Assembly (NCBI GenBank): GCA_018136815.1 | Contig: CM030938.1 | Coordinates: 2,123,448 to 2,187,447 of the forward strand | Reading direction: 5' to 3' | DNA length: 64,000 bases | DNA from: Isochrysis galbana | Taxonomy: Eukaryota; Haptophyta; Isochrysidales; Isochrysidaceae | In this document: positions 54,967-64,000 of the stretch, piece after piece | How positions within the stretch are numbered: position 1 is the first letter of the stretch | Layout: every line of letters begins with the position of its first letter | Made by a program: the position numbers and the translations under genes | The notes under the pieces: generated by a model | Told to the model about the DNA's origin: nothing | Database searches by the model: none | The model's input: the letters and a program-made list of their open reading frames with translations, nothing else

Positions 54967-55380
54967 CTACAATTCACCATCACTCTCGCTATCACTCGGA
55001 AGTAGGTCAGCCAGGCGTTGCGGGGTACACTCCAACTCCAAGGCTTGGTTCGCGCTCTCAATGTCACTCTCCTCACCCGCACCATCCTGAACACGGGACA
55101 CTGGCTCGACAAACACCCACTTGGCTGACTCTGTCGTGCCATACTCCTCCACCTTGAGGACATGCGCCCCCACCTCGCTGTCGATCTCGTAGTGCACGAG
55201 CGCGTTCACTCGCTCCCTGTCGATGGTGCGCCGCGCATCCCTGTTCGCCACCAGCACGACGCCCAGACAGGCATTTGGGGGCGGAGTTTGTTGGGGCCAC
55301 GGCGCGGGGGGGGGGGGCGCGGGGGGGCGGGGGCGGGGGGGGGGGGGGGTGGCCCGCGCACTCGACTTTCGTCTCCGCAA
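54967..55380 (-). CDS. Hypothetical ORF inside the transposon
   Basis: The Pro/Arg-rich N-terminus is low complexity from the G/C runs. The following part (LGVVLVANRDARRTIDRER, HYEIDSEVGAHVLKVEEYG, AKWVFVEPVSRVQD) and the acidic C-terminus (SDSESDGEL) have natural protein composition. No known domain recognised; it may be a captured host exon or an element-specific protein whose 5' end is degenerate. Confidence 0.35.
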   Translation of the reverse strand: MRRRKSSARATPPPPRPRPPAPPPPAPWPQQTPPPNACLGVVLVANRDARRTIDRERVNALVHYEIDSEVGAHVLKVEEYGTTESAKWVFVEPVSRVQDGAGEESDIESANQALELECTPQRLADLLPSDSESDGEL

Positions 55381-55676
55381 GAAATAAGAACCCCCCCCCC
55401 ACCCCCACCCCGCCCCTAAGAAACCTCAAATAAGAAACCCCCGGGCGGAGCCCGGTGGGGGCAAGAAAGCTTTAGAAGCTTTGGAGTCCTGTTTTCTTAA
55501 GGTGCACCCATACTGTACTAAATACTAGGATTTAGAATCATTGAGCGCGGGCACAGCGGTGTTTTCTTTTCGTCTCCCTCCCCCCTCTCTCGTCCAACTG
55601 CAACGCCGCAGGACGCTGTACCCTGCCGCCGCTTCCCTCCCCCGGCCTGCGCCAGCAGCGGGAGGGAGGGAGAGAG

Positions 55677-58273
55677 ATGTACGGCTCAGGTGCGCGCCTC
55701 GAGGCGCGGCATTGGCGTCTGAGTCATCTTCCCTACATCCACACTACCCCCAACATCCACCGCCTCCCCCCCTTCTCCAAGCAGCCCCCCGCCCCATCCC
55801 ACCCCCACCCCACCCCACCCACTCACTTCAGGTGGCGGAGCAGCCAGCGATGACATGTACGACTTTGGCACGCCCGAGGGGGTTCCGGTGCCGCCAGTCC
55901 CGCCTTCCCGCGCGGGGGGCGCACCACCAGGGACTGCAATGCGTGGTATGGGGCTCGCATCGCGCGCCGGACCGGGGCTCATGTCGCGCGCTGGAGGATC
56001 GCAGCCGATGGAGGAGAACCGACCGATGACGGCGGTGCGCGCAGCAGGCTACACGTCGGCGGGGAAACAGCAGACGACAAGTGGTGTCTTCGATCCGACG
56101 GGCCAAGGCGGACCTGCGGCGCGCGGACCCGCGCCACCTCTCGCCGAGAAGCGAGACAACTCGCCCGAGGACATGTGCCGCGAGATAGAGAAGGAGGTCA
56201 ACAAGCTGATTGAGGAGTCTGCGCAGCTCGCAGCTGAGAAGCAGCTCCTGCGAGCGCTGGATAAGGCCAAGGAGGCGGGAAAGCGCGAGCGTTATCTCTG
56301 CAAACAGCGTGAGCAGAATGGGCTTTCCGAGCAAATCAACATCGACCTGACGTACTCCGTCTGTTTCAATCTGGCCAACCAGTATCATGCTAATGGGCTG
56401 NNNNNNNNNNNNNNNNNNNNNNNNNNNNNNNNNNNNNNNNNNNNNNNNNNNNNNNNNNNNNNNNNNNNNNNNNNNNNNNNNNNNNNNNNNNNNNNNNNNN
56501 TATAGTGAGGCCCTCAATACCTACTCGCTAATTGTTAAGAACAAACAGTATGCCCAGTCGGGCCGACTGCGTGTGAACATGGGCAACATCTATTACGAGC
56601 AGGGCAAATACCCGGCTGCAATCAAGATGTATCGGATGGCATTGGATCAGATCCCGGCAACAGGCCGCGAGGTCAAGTCCAAGATCCTTCGCAACATCGG
56701 CAACGCCTTCGTGCGGCTCGGTCAGTTTCAGGACGCTTTGGCGTCCTACGAGCAGATCATGGAAACTGCCCCAGATGTGCACACCGGGTTCAACCTGCTT
56801 TTGTGTTACTATGCGCTTGGCGATCGCGAGCGTCAGCGGCGCGGTTTCACCAACATGCTCTCTGTACGCCACCTACAGACTGACGCTGAGGAGCTCGAGA
56901 CAATGAATGCAGCCGACATCTCAGAAGATGATGGCATGAAAACCGCCCTGCGTGAGCGCATGCGCGCGTCCCACAAGTACGTGTCCACCGGCTCCAAGCT
57001 GCTAGTGAACACTATCGACACCGATATCATCTCGGGGTATGAGTGGGTGATCGAGACCCTCTCAGCTGCGGGGCAGCACGAACTCGCAACGGAGATGTCC
57101 ATTGCGAAGGCTCTCCACTACATGCGCTCACGCCAATTCGACAAGGCCGTGGAGACACTCAAGTCGTACGAGAAGCAGGAGCCCTCGCTCGTGGCACATG
57201 CGGCGACTAACCTTTCCTTCATCTACTTCCACGAGGGCGACTTCGGCAACGCCATCAAGTACGCTGAGCTTGCGATGCGGCACAACCGGTATAATGCCAA
57301 GGCGCTAGTAAACAAGGGCAATTGCCTCTTCATGAAGGGCGAGCTCGAGCATGCCCGCGCGCTGTATCAGGAGGCTATGGGCGCTGAAGCAGACTGCCTA
57401 GAAGCTGTGTACAACTTGGCAACGGTGAATAAGCGGCTTGGCGATCACGTATCCGCTCTCGGCCTGTTTGAAAAACTACACCAGATCATCCCTCACTCAA
57501 TCGAAGTCATTTGGCAGATCGCCGACCTCTTTGACATTGCCAACCAGCCGCGCATGGCAATCAAGTGGTTCAAAATTCTCTCTGCGCGTGTGCCCACCGA
57601 TCCATCGGTCCTGTCCCGCCTTGGCAACATTTATCTAAAGGAGGATGACGAGTCACAAGCTTACCACTACCACCACGAGAGCTATCGGTACTATCCTGTT
57701 GACATGAATGTCATATCGTGGCTGGGTGCTTACTTCGTCAAGAATGAGATGTACGAGAAGGCCGTCGAGTATTTCGAACGTGCTGCGCAGATCCAGCCAT
57801 CTGAGGTTAAGTGGAAGCTGATGGTTGCCTCTTGCCACAGGCGCTCGGGCGACTACCAGCTTGCGTTCGACATATACCAGCAGATCCATGCCGAGTACCC
57901 GGAGAACATTGAATGTCTGCGCTATCTAGTGCACATTTGTGACGACTTGGGAAAGAAGGACCAGGTGCACGAATACGTTGTAAAGCTGCGCAAGGCGGAG
58001 CGTGCCATGGAGGCGAGCGCACCGGCGCCCGAATCGCCACAGCAAATGCCACAGCACAACCAGGGAGGGTATGGCGGCGGTGACCAATACTCTGTCGGGG
58101 AGGACTCACAGGGGGATTCAAGGCCATCGGCCTACCAGCAAGCCATGCTGGCCGCCGCAGCAGGGGCACCTCGGGCGCCGCAACAGTCTTCCAAGGCGGT
58201 CAAGCCGCCTTCGGGTGCTGACGATGATCTGTTCGCGGACGACGACCTCGACGACAGCTTGCTTCCGTCTTAG
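55677..58273 (+). CDS. IFT88: Intraflagellar transport protein 88 (TPR protein), interrupted by an N gap
   Basis: IFT-B core subunit required for building cilia and flagella. Exon 1 is 55677-55689 (MYGS + 1 nt, donor GTGCGC), intron 142 nt, exon 2 starts at 55832 (GGGAASDDMYDFGTPEG). The text includes SVCFNLANQYHANGL before the gap and YSEALNTYSLIVKNKQYAQS, GRLRVNMGNIYYEQGKYPAA after it, then repeated TPRs to about residue 700 (LVNKGNCLFMKGELEHARAL; NEMYEKAVEYFERAAQIQPS) and an acidic C-terminus ending FADDDLDDSLLPS. The two sides add up to 784 aa, close to the family's usual ~780-830, so little or no coding sequence is missing at the gap. A TIR transposon ends ~160 bp upstream of the start codon. 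Confidence 0.95.
56401..56500. other. IFT88: Assembly gap (100 N)
   Basis: A placeholder of exactly 100 N in the IFT88 coding region. The left flank ends at a codon boundary (GGG CTG) and the right flank starts at one (TAT AGT GAG). Joining the flanks directly restores the conserved TPR text, so the gap most likely covers an intron of unknown length or no sequence at all. Confidence 0.95.
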
Positions 58274-58594
58274 GTAGGCTTGCTCGCACTCTCTCTACGT
58301 GCGGGGGCAAGAGGTTGAGCGTCACTCTGACCGAGCACGCTCGATTGAAGTCGGAAGCATACTTTTGCATGTCTTGCGTTCAGGAGACGAGGGTGAGGGT
58401 CATCTCGCGACCCGAAGAGACAAGGGCTCCAAATTCCTTTCTTTGTAACGGTTGCAGGGCCTTGTTGGAGTTGGCTATGTTGACGGAGCAGAATGCCCCT
58501 GTCCCCACAATGAGTAGTGGCAGCCAATCCTATGTTCACTCGTATCCCTTTCACGTGTTTTGGCGTGCTCGTTCCTTCTTCAAATTCTAAGCAG
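58274..58594. other. 3' flank of IFT88, nothing recognised
   Basis: Short open frames only; no family signature. Confidence 0.4.
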
Positions 58595-58770
58595 TCTTCA
58601 CAAAAACAAAAAAACTTCTTAATCATCTCGCCGCGCGCGCGACCCTGCACAGCGTCTATGCAGCCACGCCCGCTTCCTTTATCCCCCCTCCACCTGCCTT
58701 GCGGCTCGTCCCCTCGTGCGCTACCTAGGGGCTGGGTGTAGGAGGTTTCCAGTGGCAGACGGTGTGTAGC
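58595..58770 (-). mobile_element. LINE 3' tail, family A (copy 5, inverted)
   Basis: On the minus strand: ACCGTCTGCCACTGGAAACC, CCTAGGTAGCGCACGAGGGG, ACGAGCCGCAAGGCAGG, GGGCGTGGCTGCATAG and ATTAAGAAGTTTTTTTG. Its T-tail end faces IFT88. Confidence 0.8.
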
Positions 58771-58850
58771 GATTCCCGCCGATGGCCTGTCTCTCGCCTT
58801 CCTCCTGCGCCATCGGTCGGGCTATCGGCTGTAAGTAAGCTACGAAAAGC

Positions 58851-59035
58851 AAGGCTAGGGACTGCAGTTAACTATCAAGGTTGGGGAGTACCAGTTAGTA
58901 GCCATTTGAGTGGTAGTTAGTTAACTGGTTGTAAGTATATGGCAGTAGTTACCTACTAGTTACCTGGTTTGTGACTCCCCTACGTTGGTGGTTAACTAGT
59001 AGTTACCTAGTAGATATAGATATTGTAATAGAGAT
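58851..59035 (+). repeat. AAGGCTAGGG/AGTTAACT element, copy 5
   Basis: Starts GCAAGGCTAGGGACTGCAGT and contains many AGTTAACT, TAGTTACC and GTTAACTAG motifs. A C-rich low-complexity stretch (59058-59130) follows. Confidence 0.55.
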
Positions 59036-59664
59036 GATGTGTAAAGTACAAGCAAGCCCCCCGCCGCCCCCCCGCCCCGCCCCCCCCGCCGTGCGCTCCC
59101 CCCCTCCCCCTCCCGTCTCCCCCCCAACCCCTCCTCCCTCCAACCTCCATCCAACGACGACCTCCGACGATGGCTTCCTTCCGACAGCTGACATGCCAAC
59201 GCGCCCACTTAGATAAGCCCGGTCACTCACTAGGGGCAACTATCCACTATGGCAAAAAACGGCGTTGTCCTACGAATTGCCGCAAACACCTGAGGACACG
59301 ATTTGAGGCTCATGATGAGCTCCCTAGAACTTGCTCCCACGAGATGAAATGCTCTTTGGCATGGGTTCTTTTCGACCTTCAGTGGAGACCAAGCTTGGTT
59401 TTGAAGCCCAACGAGAGTTTTGGCTGCTTTTGCCTCTTGCGGGGCAAAAACAAAACTCTCGACGCACCCGGTGGCCTCCGATGGCCGAAGTACTCAGTTC
59501 ACGCTGGAGCCGAAAGCTCGGTCAAGACGAAGTCTACAGCCTTGGCCATAGTGGGAGCTAAGGATCTCAAGACTGAGTTGGGACTATCCTTCAGTTGGTG
59601 GGAAGTCCCAATCCTTCACCATCGAAAGTTGTGTGGCTTTCAAGCTCAGGGTCCTACAAATACA

Positions 59665-59715
59665 CCGAAATCGTAGGACGCGGTCCTATAATGTAGGACG
59701 GAACTTTTTAGCCGT
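59665..59715 (+). repeat. TAGGACG motif block, copy 1
   Basis: GTAGGACGCGGTCCTA, then GTAGGACGGAAC, then TTTTTAG. At 62938-62985 the corresponding text is CTAGGACGTGGTCCTAG, CTAGGACGGAAT, TTTTTTG. The T-rich end recalls the LINE tails. Confidence 0.5.
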
Positions 59716-60032
59716 AAGCAGTAGTCTTTACAAATATCGTGGAAACAATAAATAAGGTCGTGGCTGGGGAGCGCGCGCAATAAACAATAAAAAAATCCCA
59801 ATTGGCAACTGGGAATATGGTGGTCAAGCAGCGAAGCTTCGGTGCTGCTACGTGCAGCTTCATGTGAGGAAATGGAAATGGTGCGGAGGGCGGAGGGCTG
59901 CACTTCCGCTGCTGCGCTTCTGTCAGAGCAAGGCTGATCTCACTCTTGGAGATTGCTTGCGAGGGCGCGCCGGCAGCTAGCGCGGAATGCGGTTCTTGCG
60001 GGGAGCTCATGGAGCTTTCCTCGGGGGTGACT

Positions 60033-60172
60033 ACGGGCATGGTGATCGACGCACGACGCACGACGCACGGAGGGCGCGGAAGTGTGGAAGGAGGCTTGTG
60101 GGACGGGCATGGTGATCGACGCACGACGCACGACGCACGGAGGGCGCGGAAGTGTGGAAGGAGGCTTGTGGG
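60033..60172 (+). repeat. Perfect 70-bp tandem duplication
   Basis: Units 60033-60102 and 60103-60172 begin ACGGGCATGGTGATCGAC and end GGAGGCTTGTGGG. Each unit contains three GACGCAC triplets. Confidence 0.92.
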
Positions 60173-60799
60173 AGGTGGTGGCAGGCGACTGGGGGTGGCT
60201 CAGTCAGGCGCGTGCTTGGATTATATTGACTCGTTGACTCGGGGTATAGACTCGGGAACTCGGGGGGACTCGCTTGGGAACACGGTGGGACTCGACGAAG
60301 TTGCTACAAAACCACTCACGAAAAACCCAAACCCCAACGACCTTGGGCTCAGAAAACTAACGTAAACACTTCGGAATCATACGATAAACAAACCCTCCCC
60401 GTGCGGCGAAGGCTGAGGTCGCGATCGCTCGTCATGCGCGAAGAAATACGGAAAGAGAGCGCAAAACTACGCAAACGAAGGGTTCGAACTATCGTTAAAG
60501 TGAAACTCGTCTGCTGAAGCCAACGCGGAGTGTCGAGGAGAGGTCCAAACTCGCGCGGGGGGAAGAAGGCGATGTGCAGAGAGACCTTCTAAACAAGCGA
60601 CGAGCAAGGGGCGACGAAACAAGACGCGAGGCGCGTGCCATTCGTTCTTCCTTTCTTTTACCGAAAACGCGGCCAAACTAATGTTAAACGTCGGTGCCCC
60701 CTCCGCGAGAATCGCGAAGAAGAACGGACGAGATGGAGGCAATCATCGAGGTCGAAGTCATGCCGTTTTATTAACTTAAACGACCCAACAATTATAGCA

Positions 60800-60895
60800 A
60801 CAGCAAAAAAATTCGAATCGCAAATTTCGAGACCAAAATCTGCAAACCTGGACTTGAGACCATGGGGAATCCGAATCTGTGTGTCTTGTGCGTTA
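60800..60895 (+). repeat. Dispersed repeat U, copy 3
   Basis: CAAATTTCGAGACCAAAATC, CTGGACTTGAGACCATGGGG and AATCCGAATCTGTGTGTC; see 9015-9120 and 37430-37545. Confidence 0.5.
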
Positions 60896-62989
60896 GTGGC
60901 AACACGGGGAACTGTTCAATTGTAATTGTGAGCGCGTACCTTACACGAATATTCATGCCTACAGCCTTCAGATGGGCAGGAATACAACAGCTTCCCATGT
61001 CCGCATGAGTAAATGAATCAGCTTGAGGATCTTGTTTTGAATAGAACGGGTGTGTGCGCGCGGGCTTCGATGTGCGCGCGCGGGCTCCGCAGCTGTATGT
61101 GGCGTCGATGTCGCAGTTGGAGTGAAGGTGTGTGCGTGCAGTGCAGGTGCCTGCTTATTTTTTCATTTTTCCCGATAACTTGGGTGGTGTGCCCCACCAC
61201 TTGATCAATTTTGGCTCTCAACTTGCAATCCCACGCGAGCAAGATCAACAGCCACCTTGGGGGGCTACTGGCCACCCAGCGCGCCCCGTTCACCGTGTCT
61301 TCACCTTCACCTGCAGTTCCTGCACTTTGCACTCTCACCTTCACCTGCACCTTCACTGAAGAAAATACTTCGGACCAGCACCTTCCCAGTTGGAATTTTT
61401 TTATTATCACCGCATGCTGAATGTGGTAGCAAAAGTTAGCAAAGACAAGCTCCGCAGAGTTGGTCATGGGGAGAGCTAAGGTTGAATGGGATGTGGAGAT
61501 GGTTTGCTTCAGGTGATGGGATGTCTCATAAGCTCACCATAGGCTATAATGGAGGCATGATCGTGTTGAGTCGAGCGTGACCGGAGGGCTCTGAGCCGCT
61601 CCGTCGCGAGCAGCACCGGCGGTTAGCGCGGCGCTTTGGCCCTCCTCCTCGCCGGGAGTCGGGTGAATGAATTTCTGGGTGGGGTCGGGCATTCCCATTT
61701 GGGTGTCTGGACGGGGAACGAACGGCGAACGAAGGGCTGTGGGGCGGCGAGGCGATCCTAGCGGCCCTAGAGTGATGGGTTGTAAGAGATTGTTAGACCT
61801 ACAAAGAACTCTTCCCTCAGGGAGGGGGCCTAGACTGCTAGAGTGCAGCGACGCAGCGAACAACGACGGACAACGAACCTGAGAACAACAGGATACACCA
61901 CCTCACGAACACACCGGAATCATTCACCCAAACCAAGCGAAACATCAATCAAGCAACCGCGACCCCAAATCACCGATAACCCAAACACGTCGCGAGAGAC
62001 GGAGAGAGAGAGCGAGCGAGAGAGAGAGACTCCGCAGCGACGGCCGGAGCGTGTCTCCCTTGTAACTTCCCACGTAGCGGAGAGTCCGAAGGGGAGCGTC
62101 ATGTCGCGCGACCGCGGCGATCACTTCGGATATAGATCGCAATGAGATATCTTCACGACGGAAGGAATCTTGCCGTTGAGCGTGAACCTTCTAGACGCTT
62201 CTAACGAACAACCCTGAGTAGCAACCAAGGGGAAGAAACACCAAAGGGGCCAAGGGCTTGGGCTTGCATGTAACTTGCATCAAGGGGAAAGATTCCCTCA
62301 CCTAGGAAGCGAACCTACACCTACACCGATCTCCAAGGGGAGATGGCAAATTAAACCTCAAATCTCGAGTGGAAAGAGCAACCGACTCGCTCGCCAAAAA
62401 CCTTGACCGAGAAGAAAGAAGCAAGGACCTACGAGCCAAGGGTAGCGGACCTAGGGAATGTGAGAGGAAGCTTCCGAACGCCAACGCGAGCGTCAAACGC
62501 CGGAAGGCAACGAAACCCTAACCAGGCCAAGCAGAACCTATGAAGAACAGGCCTGGACGACAACGAAAGTCAGCAAGTCCCAAGAAAGAACCGGAACCCA
62601 ACAAGAAACGACAAGCCTTGCAAGAAGATAAATAAGCCTCCTCAAGGCGCCCCGAGAGCCTGAGACAAGCGCGCAGCGAGCGACAGGCGACCTGGCTCCT
62701 TTAGGTCAAGATTACCCGAAAGGAGGAAACCTGGAATCTAGACCGGACAAACAGGCTAAGGAGGAACGAAACGAGAACTCGAATTCTAGGCCGCTAGGGA
62801 CGAACCCTACCAACCTAGAAGTACCTGAGCTTCACCGTGTGGCCGCACGGCAAAGGACCTGGAAATGAGAGCCTGGAAATCGCATCATCTAGGATGAATG
62901 CGACAGATCGGCAGAGTCCTAGAAACCCAAGAATTTTCTAGGACGTGGTCCTAGTTTCTAGGACGGAATTTTTTGTCCGCCAAACTCTA

Positions 62990-63155
62990 GGCCCAAAGTA
63001 GTGCACATGGGCCGACCCCCCGAAACCGAAGAACAAGGAATGCAGGGGGGAAGGGTAGAGGGAGGGTAAGAGCGGGGCATGGGTGATGTCTGTTTTCCCC
63101 TAGTGTAGGGTAGTAGGATAGCGACGCGTCAGCCGACCTTTTCAAGAGGATTTTA
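62990..63155 (+). mobile_element. LINE 3' tail, family B (copy 4)
   Basis: GCCCAAAGTAGTGCACATGG, GCCGACCCCCCGAAACCG, G-rich centre, ending CTTTTCAAGAGGATTTTA. Immediately preceded by the TAGGACG block. 63160-63559 holds no recognised feature. Confidence 0.65.
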
Positions 63156-63559
63156 TTCCAACCATCGAGCGCACGATCCTCAGAAATCTTAGACAAACGG
63201 CACACCCCGAAGGCTAAAAACATCTCACTCACAAGAACACGCAATCAATCACCCCCCGGTTCCCATGCCATCCAGGTTGGTGGGCGCGAGGCGGCGCCTG
63301 AACGGACGGCTCGCGTGCCGGTCGGTGATGTAGCACACATTGAACATCAAGAAAGCATTTGTGCTTTTTTGATGAAGGTGAACGACTGGTGGAAAGTTGC
63401 CCTAACATAGGGATCTGTAGATATGCTGTCGTTGATCGTCCCACGCCTTGGCCCTCGCCCTCGGGCCTAGTAATGAACTGATTTTGGATTCGGCGGGTGC
63501 TTCGAATGGAAGGTGATCTCTTTGAATGCAGCATCGGTGGGGGCCACCGGCGACACTCG

Positions 63560-64000
63560 TCATCGATCATCAACACTTCTTTGCAGGGGCACTATGCAAT
63601 CAGAATTTGGGTTCGGCACAAAATAGTCAAGGGAATCCAGATTCTCGTCGTCGGCCAAGCATAAGTGCCGCACGCTCTTCTCGAGTTCTATCTCGAGCAC
63701 TTCCTCGTGGGGCTGCATTTCGTCGCGTTCATCAGTGGCGACGCCTTGGCTTTCCCCCTCACCTAAAGCCCCATCAATTGCTGCAACAGCTCCCCCCTCG
63801 TACGTTATGGCCGGCGAGCCCTTTGGATTCGATTCCTCGTGCCCCTCATCCTGAGCAGGCGCCCCGAGCGCGGACATCTCCAAGCGCGATACGGGTACCG
63901 CAGTACAGCCCATGCGCAACCGGCTGGCGCCCATGGTGAAGGTGGGTCCACTGAGCGAGGAGCCGCACCTAGGCGCGTCGGGTACGAGCGCGCTGCGCGT
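63560..64000 (-). CDS. Partial unidentified gene running off the window end
   Basis: A minus-strand frame is open from the window edge: TRSALVPDAPRCG, FTMGASRLRMGCTAVPVSRL, then an acidic Gly/Glu-rich segment (EGGAVAAIDGALGEGESQG), DEMQPHEEVLEIELEKSVRH and LADDENLDSLDYFVPNPNSD. The composition looks natural. If it starts at MGAS (63934) the N-terminus could be myristoylated, but the open frame upstream suggests an internal exon. The 3' end of the exon is uncertain: the frame meets a stop at 63560, or a splice donor lies slightly upstream. No domain recognised. Confidence 0.4.
   Translation of the reverse strand, partial: TRSALVPDAPRCGSSLSGPTFTMGASRLRMGCTAVPVSRLEMSALGAPAQDEGHEESNPKGSPAITYEGGAVAAIDGALGEGESQGVATDERDEMQPHEEVLEIELEKSVRHLCLADDENLDSLDYFVPNPNSDCIVPLQRSVDDR

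Larger units (their letters stand above)
53944..55517. mobile_element. TA-flanked terminal-inverted-repeat DNA transposon (Tc1/mariner or pogo type), non-autonomous
   Basis: The ends are TA-CAGTATGGGTGCACC-(A)TTAAGAAA at 53944 and its reverse complement at 55517, a 15-bp perfect TIR extended to ~23 bp with one indel; TA is duplicated on both sides. Subterminal regions on both sides carry repeated TAAGAAAC motifs. The body holds a perfect 165-bp tandem duplication, six or seven CCTAAATAT(T/G/C)GA motifs and very GC-rich blocks. No DDE transposase was recognised; a minus ORF at 54967-55380 is of unknown nature. The CAGT start and TA target fit the Tc1/mariner-pogo superfamily. Confidence 0.85.
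59160..62989. other. Long region without a recognised gene
   Basis: Contains the CCCGGTCACTCACTA motif (59218), a TAGGACG-type block (59665-59715) echoed at 62938-62985, a 70-bp tandem duplication (60033-60172), repeat U copy 3 (60800-60895), GA repeats (61995-62030) and an A-rich, protein-free stretch from 61850 to 62980. Open frames at 59170-59676 and 61018-61467 were inspected and show no domain. Fragments of unidentified retroelements are likely. Confidence 0.45.

Noticed and set aside
63526-63939. Plus-strand ORF with a CAG acceptor at 63585
   Set aside because: The minus-strand frame has a more natural protein composition and extends to the window edge; the plus frame is Arg/Pro-rich shadow.
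1-64000. tRNA or rRNA genes
   Set aside because: No cloverleaf with A/B boxes and no rRNA signature was recognised by eye; a covariance-model search would be decisive.

Overview
Eukaryotic nuclear DNA. Genes have spliceosomal introns and are widely spaced among retrotransposon debris, microsatellites and tandem or inverted duplications; the window also holds a 100-base N gap. Two genes narrow the organism: an intraflagellar transport protein (IFT88), so a ciliated or flagellated lineage, and a small protein whose N-terminus looks like a bipartite plastid-targeting leader, so probably an alga with a secondary plastid. A haptophyte-like alga would fit, but this is inference.

Layout. 0.7-8.1 kb: a small possible membrane-protein ORF, a complete five-exon DRG1 GTPase gene (minus) and a three-exon multi-pass membrane protein (minus). 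9.3-13.2 kb: a pair of ~425-bp inverted arms; the left arm is interrupted by a LINE fragment with a target-site duplication, and the right arm preserves the empty site. 13.8-17.6 kb: an Lsm-fold protein (NAA38-like), fold-back duplications, and a Sec14/CRAL-TRIO lipid-transfer protein (minus). 17.8-21.5 kb: LINE and ORF1-like fragments. 21.8-37.1 kb: one giant three-exon gene predicted to encode about 4,923 aa of tryptophan-containing Sfi1-like (centrin-binding) repeats. 37.7-38.6 kb: decayed Ty3/gypsy RNase H and a LINE 3' tail. 39.4-41.4 kb: a secreted protein with three Cu/Zn-SOD-like repeats. 42.5-45.5 kb: a LINE reverse-transcriptase relic, a secreted Cys-rich fragment, and an Hsp20-like gene. 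45.7-53.1 kb: nested retroelement fragments, hAT transposase relics and a plastid-protein gene (50,984-51,316, minus). 53.9-55.5 kb: a TA-flanked terminal-inverted-repeat transposon ending about 160 bp upstream of IFT88 (55.7-58.3 kb). 58.3-64 kb: mostly non-coding, with repeats and the edge of another minus-strand gene.

The genes do not form an operon-like unit. Two of them, the Sfi1-like scaffold and IFT88, belong to the basal body/flagellum world. The strongest signals are the giant Sfi1-like protein, a well-resolved LINE family with a characteristic C-terminal domain and T-rich 3' tails, three retro-insertions with target-site duplications (two with empty sites in the same window), and a bias toward phase-0 introns with GTGCGY donors.

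All exon joins were derived by hand from frame continuity, family conservation and GT/AG signals; none was checked against transcripts.
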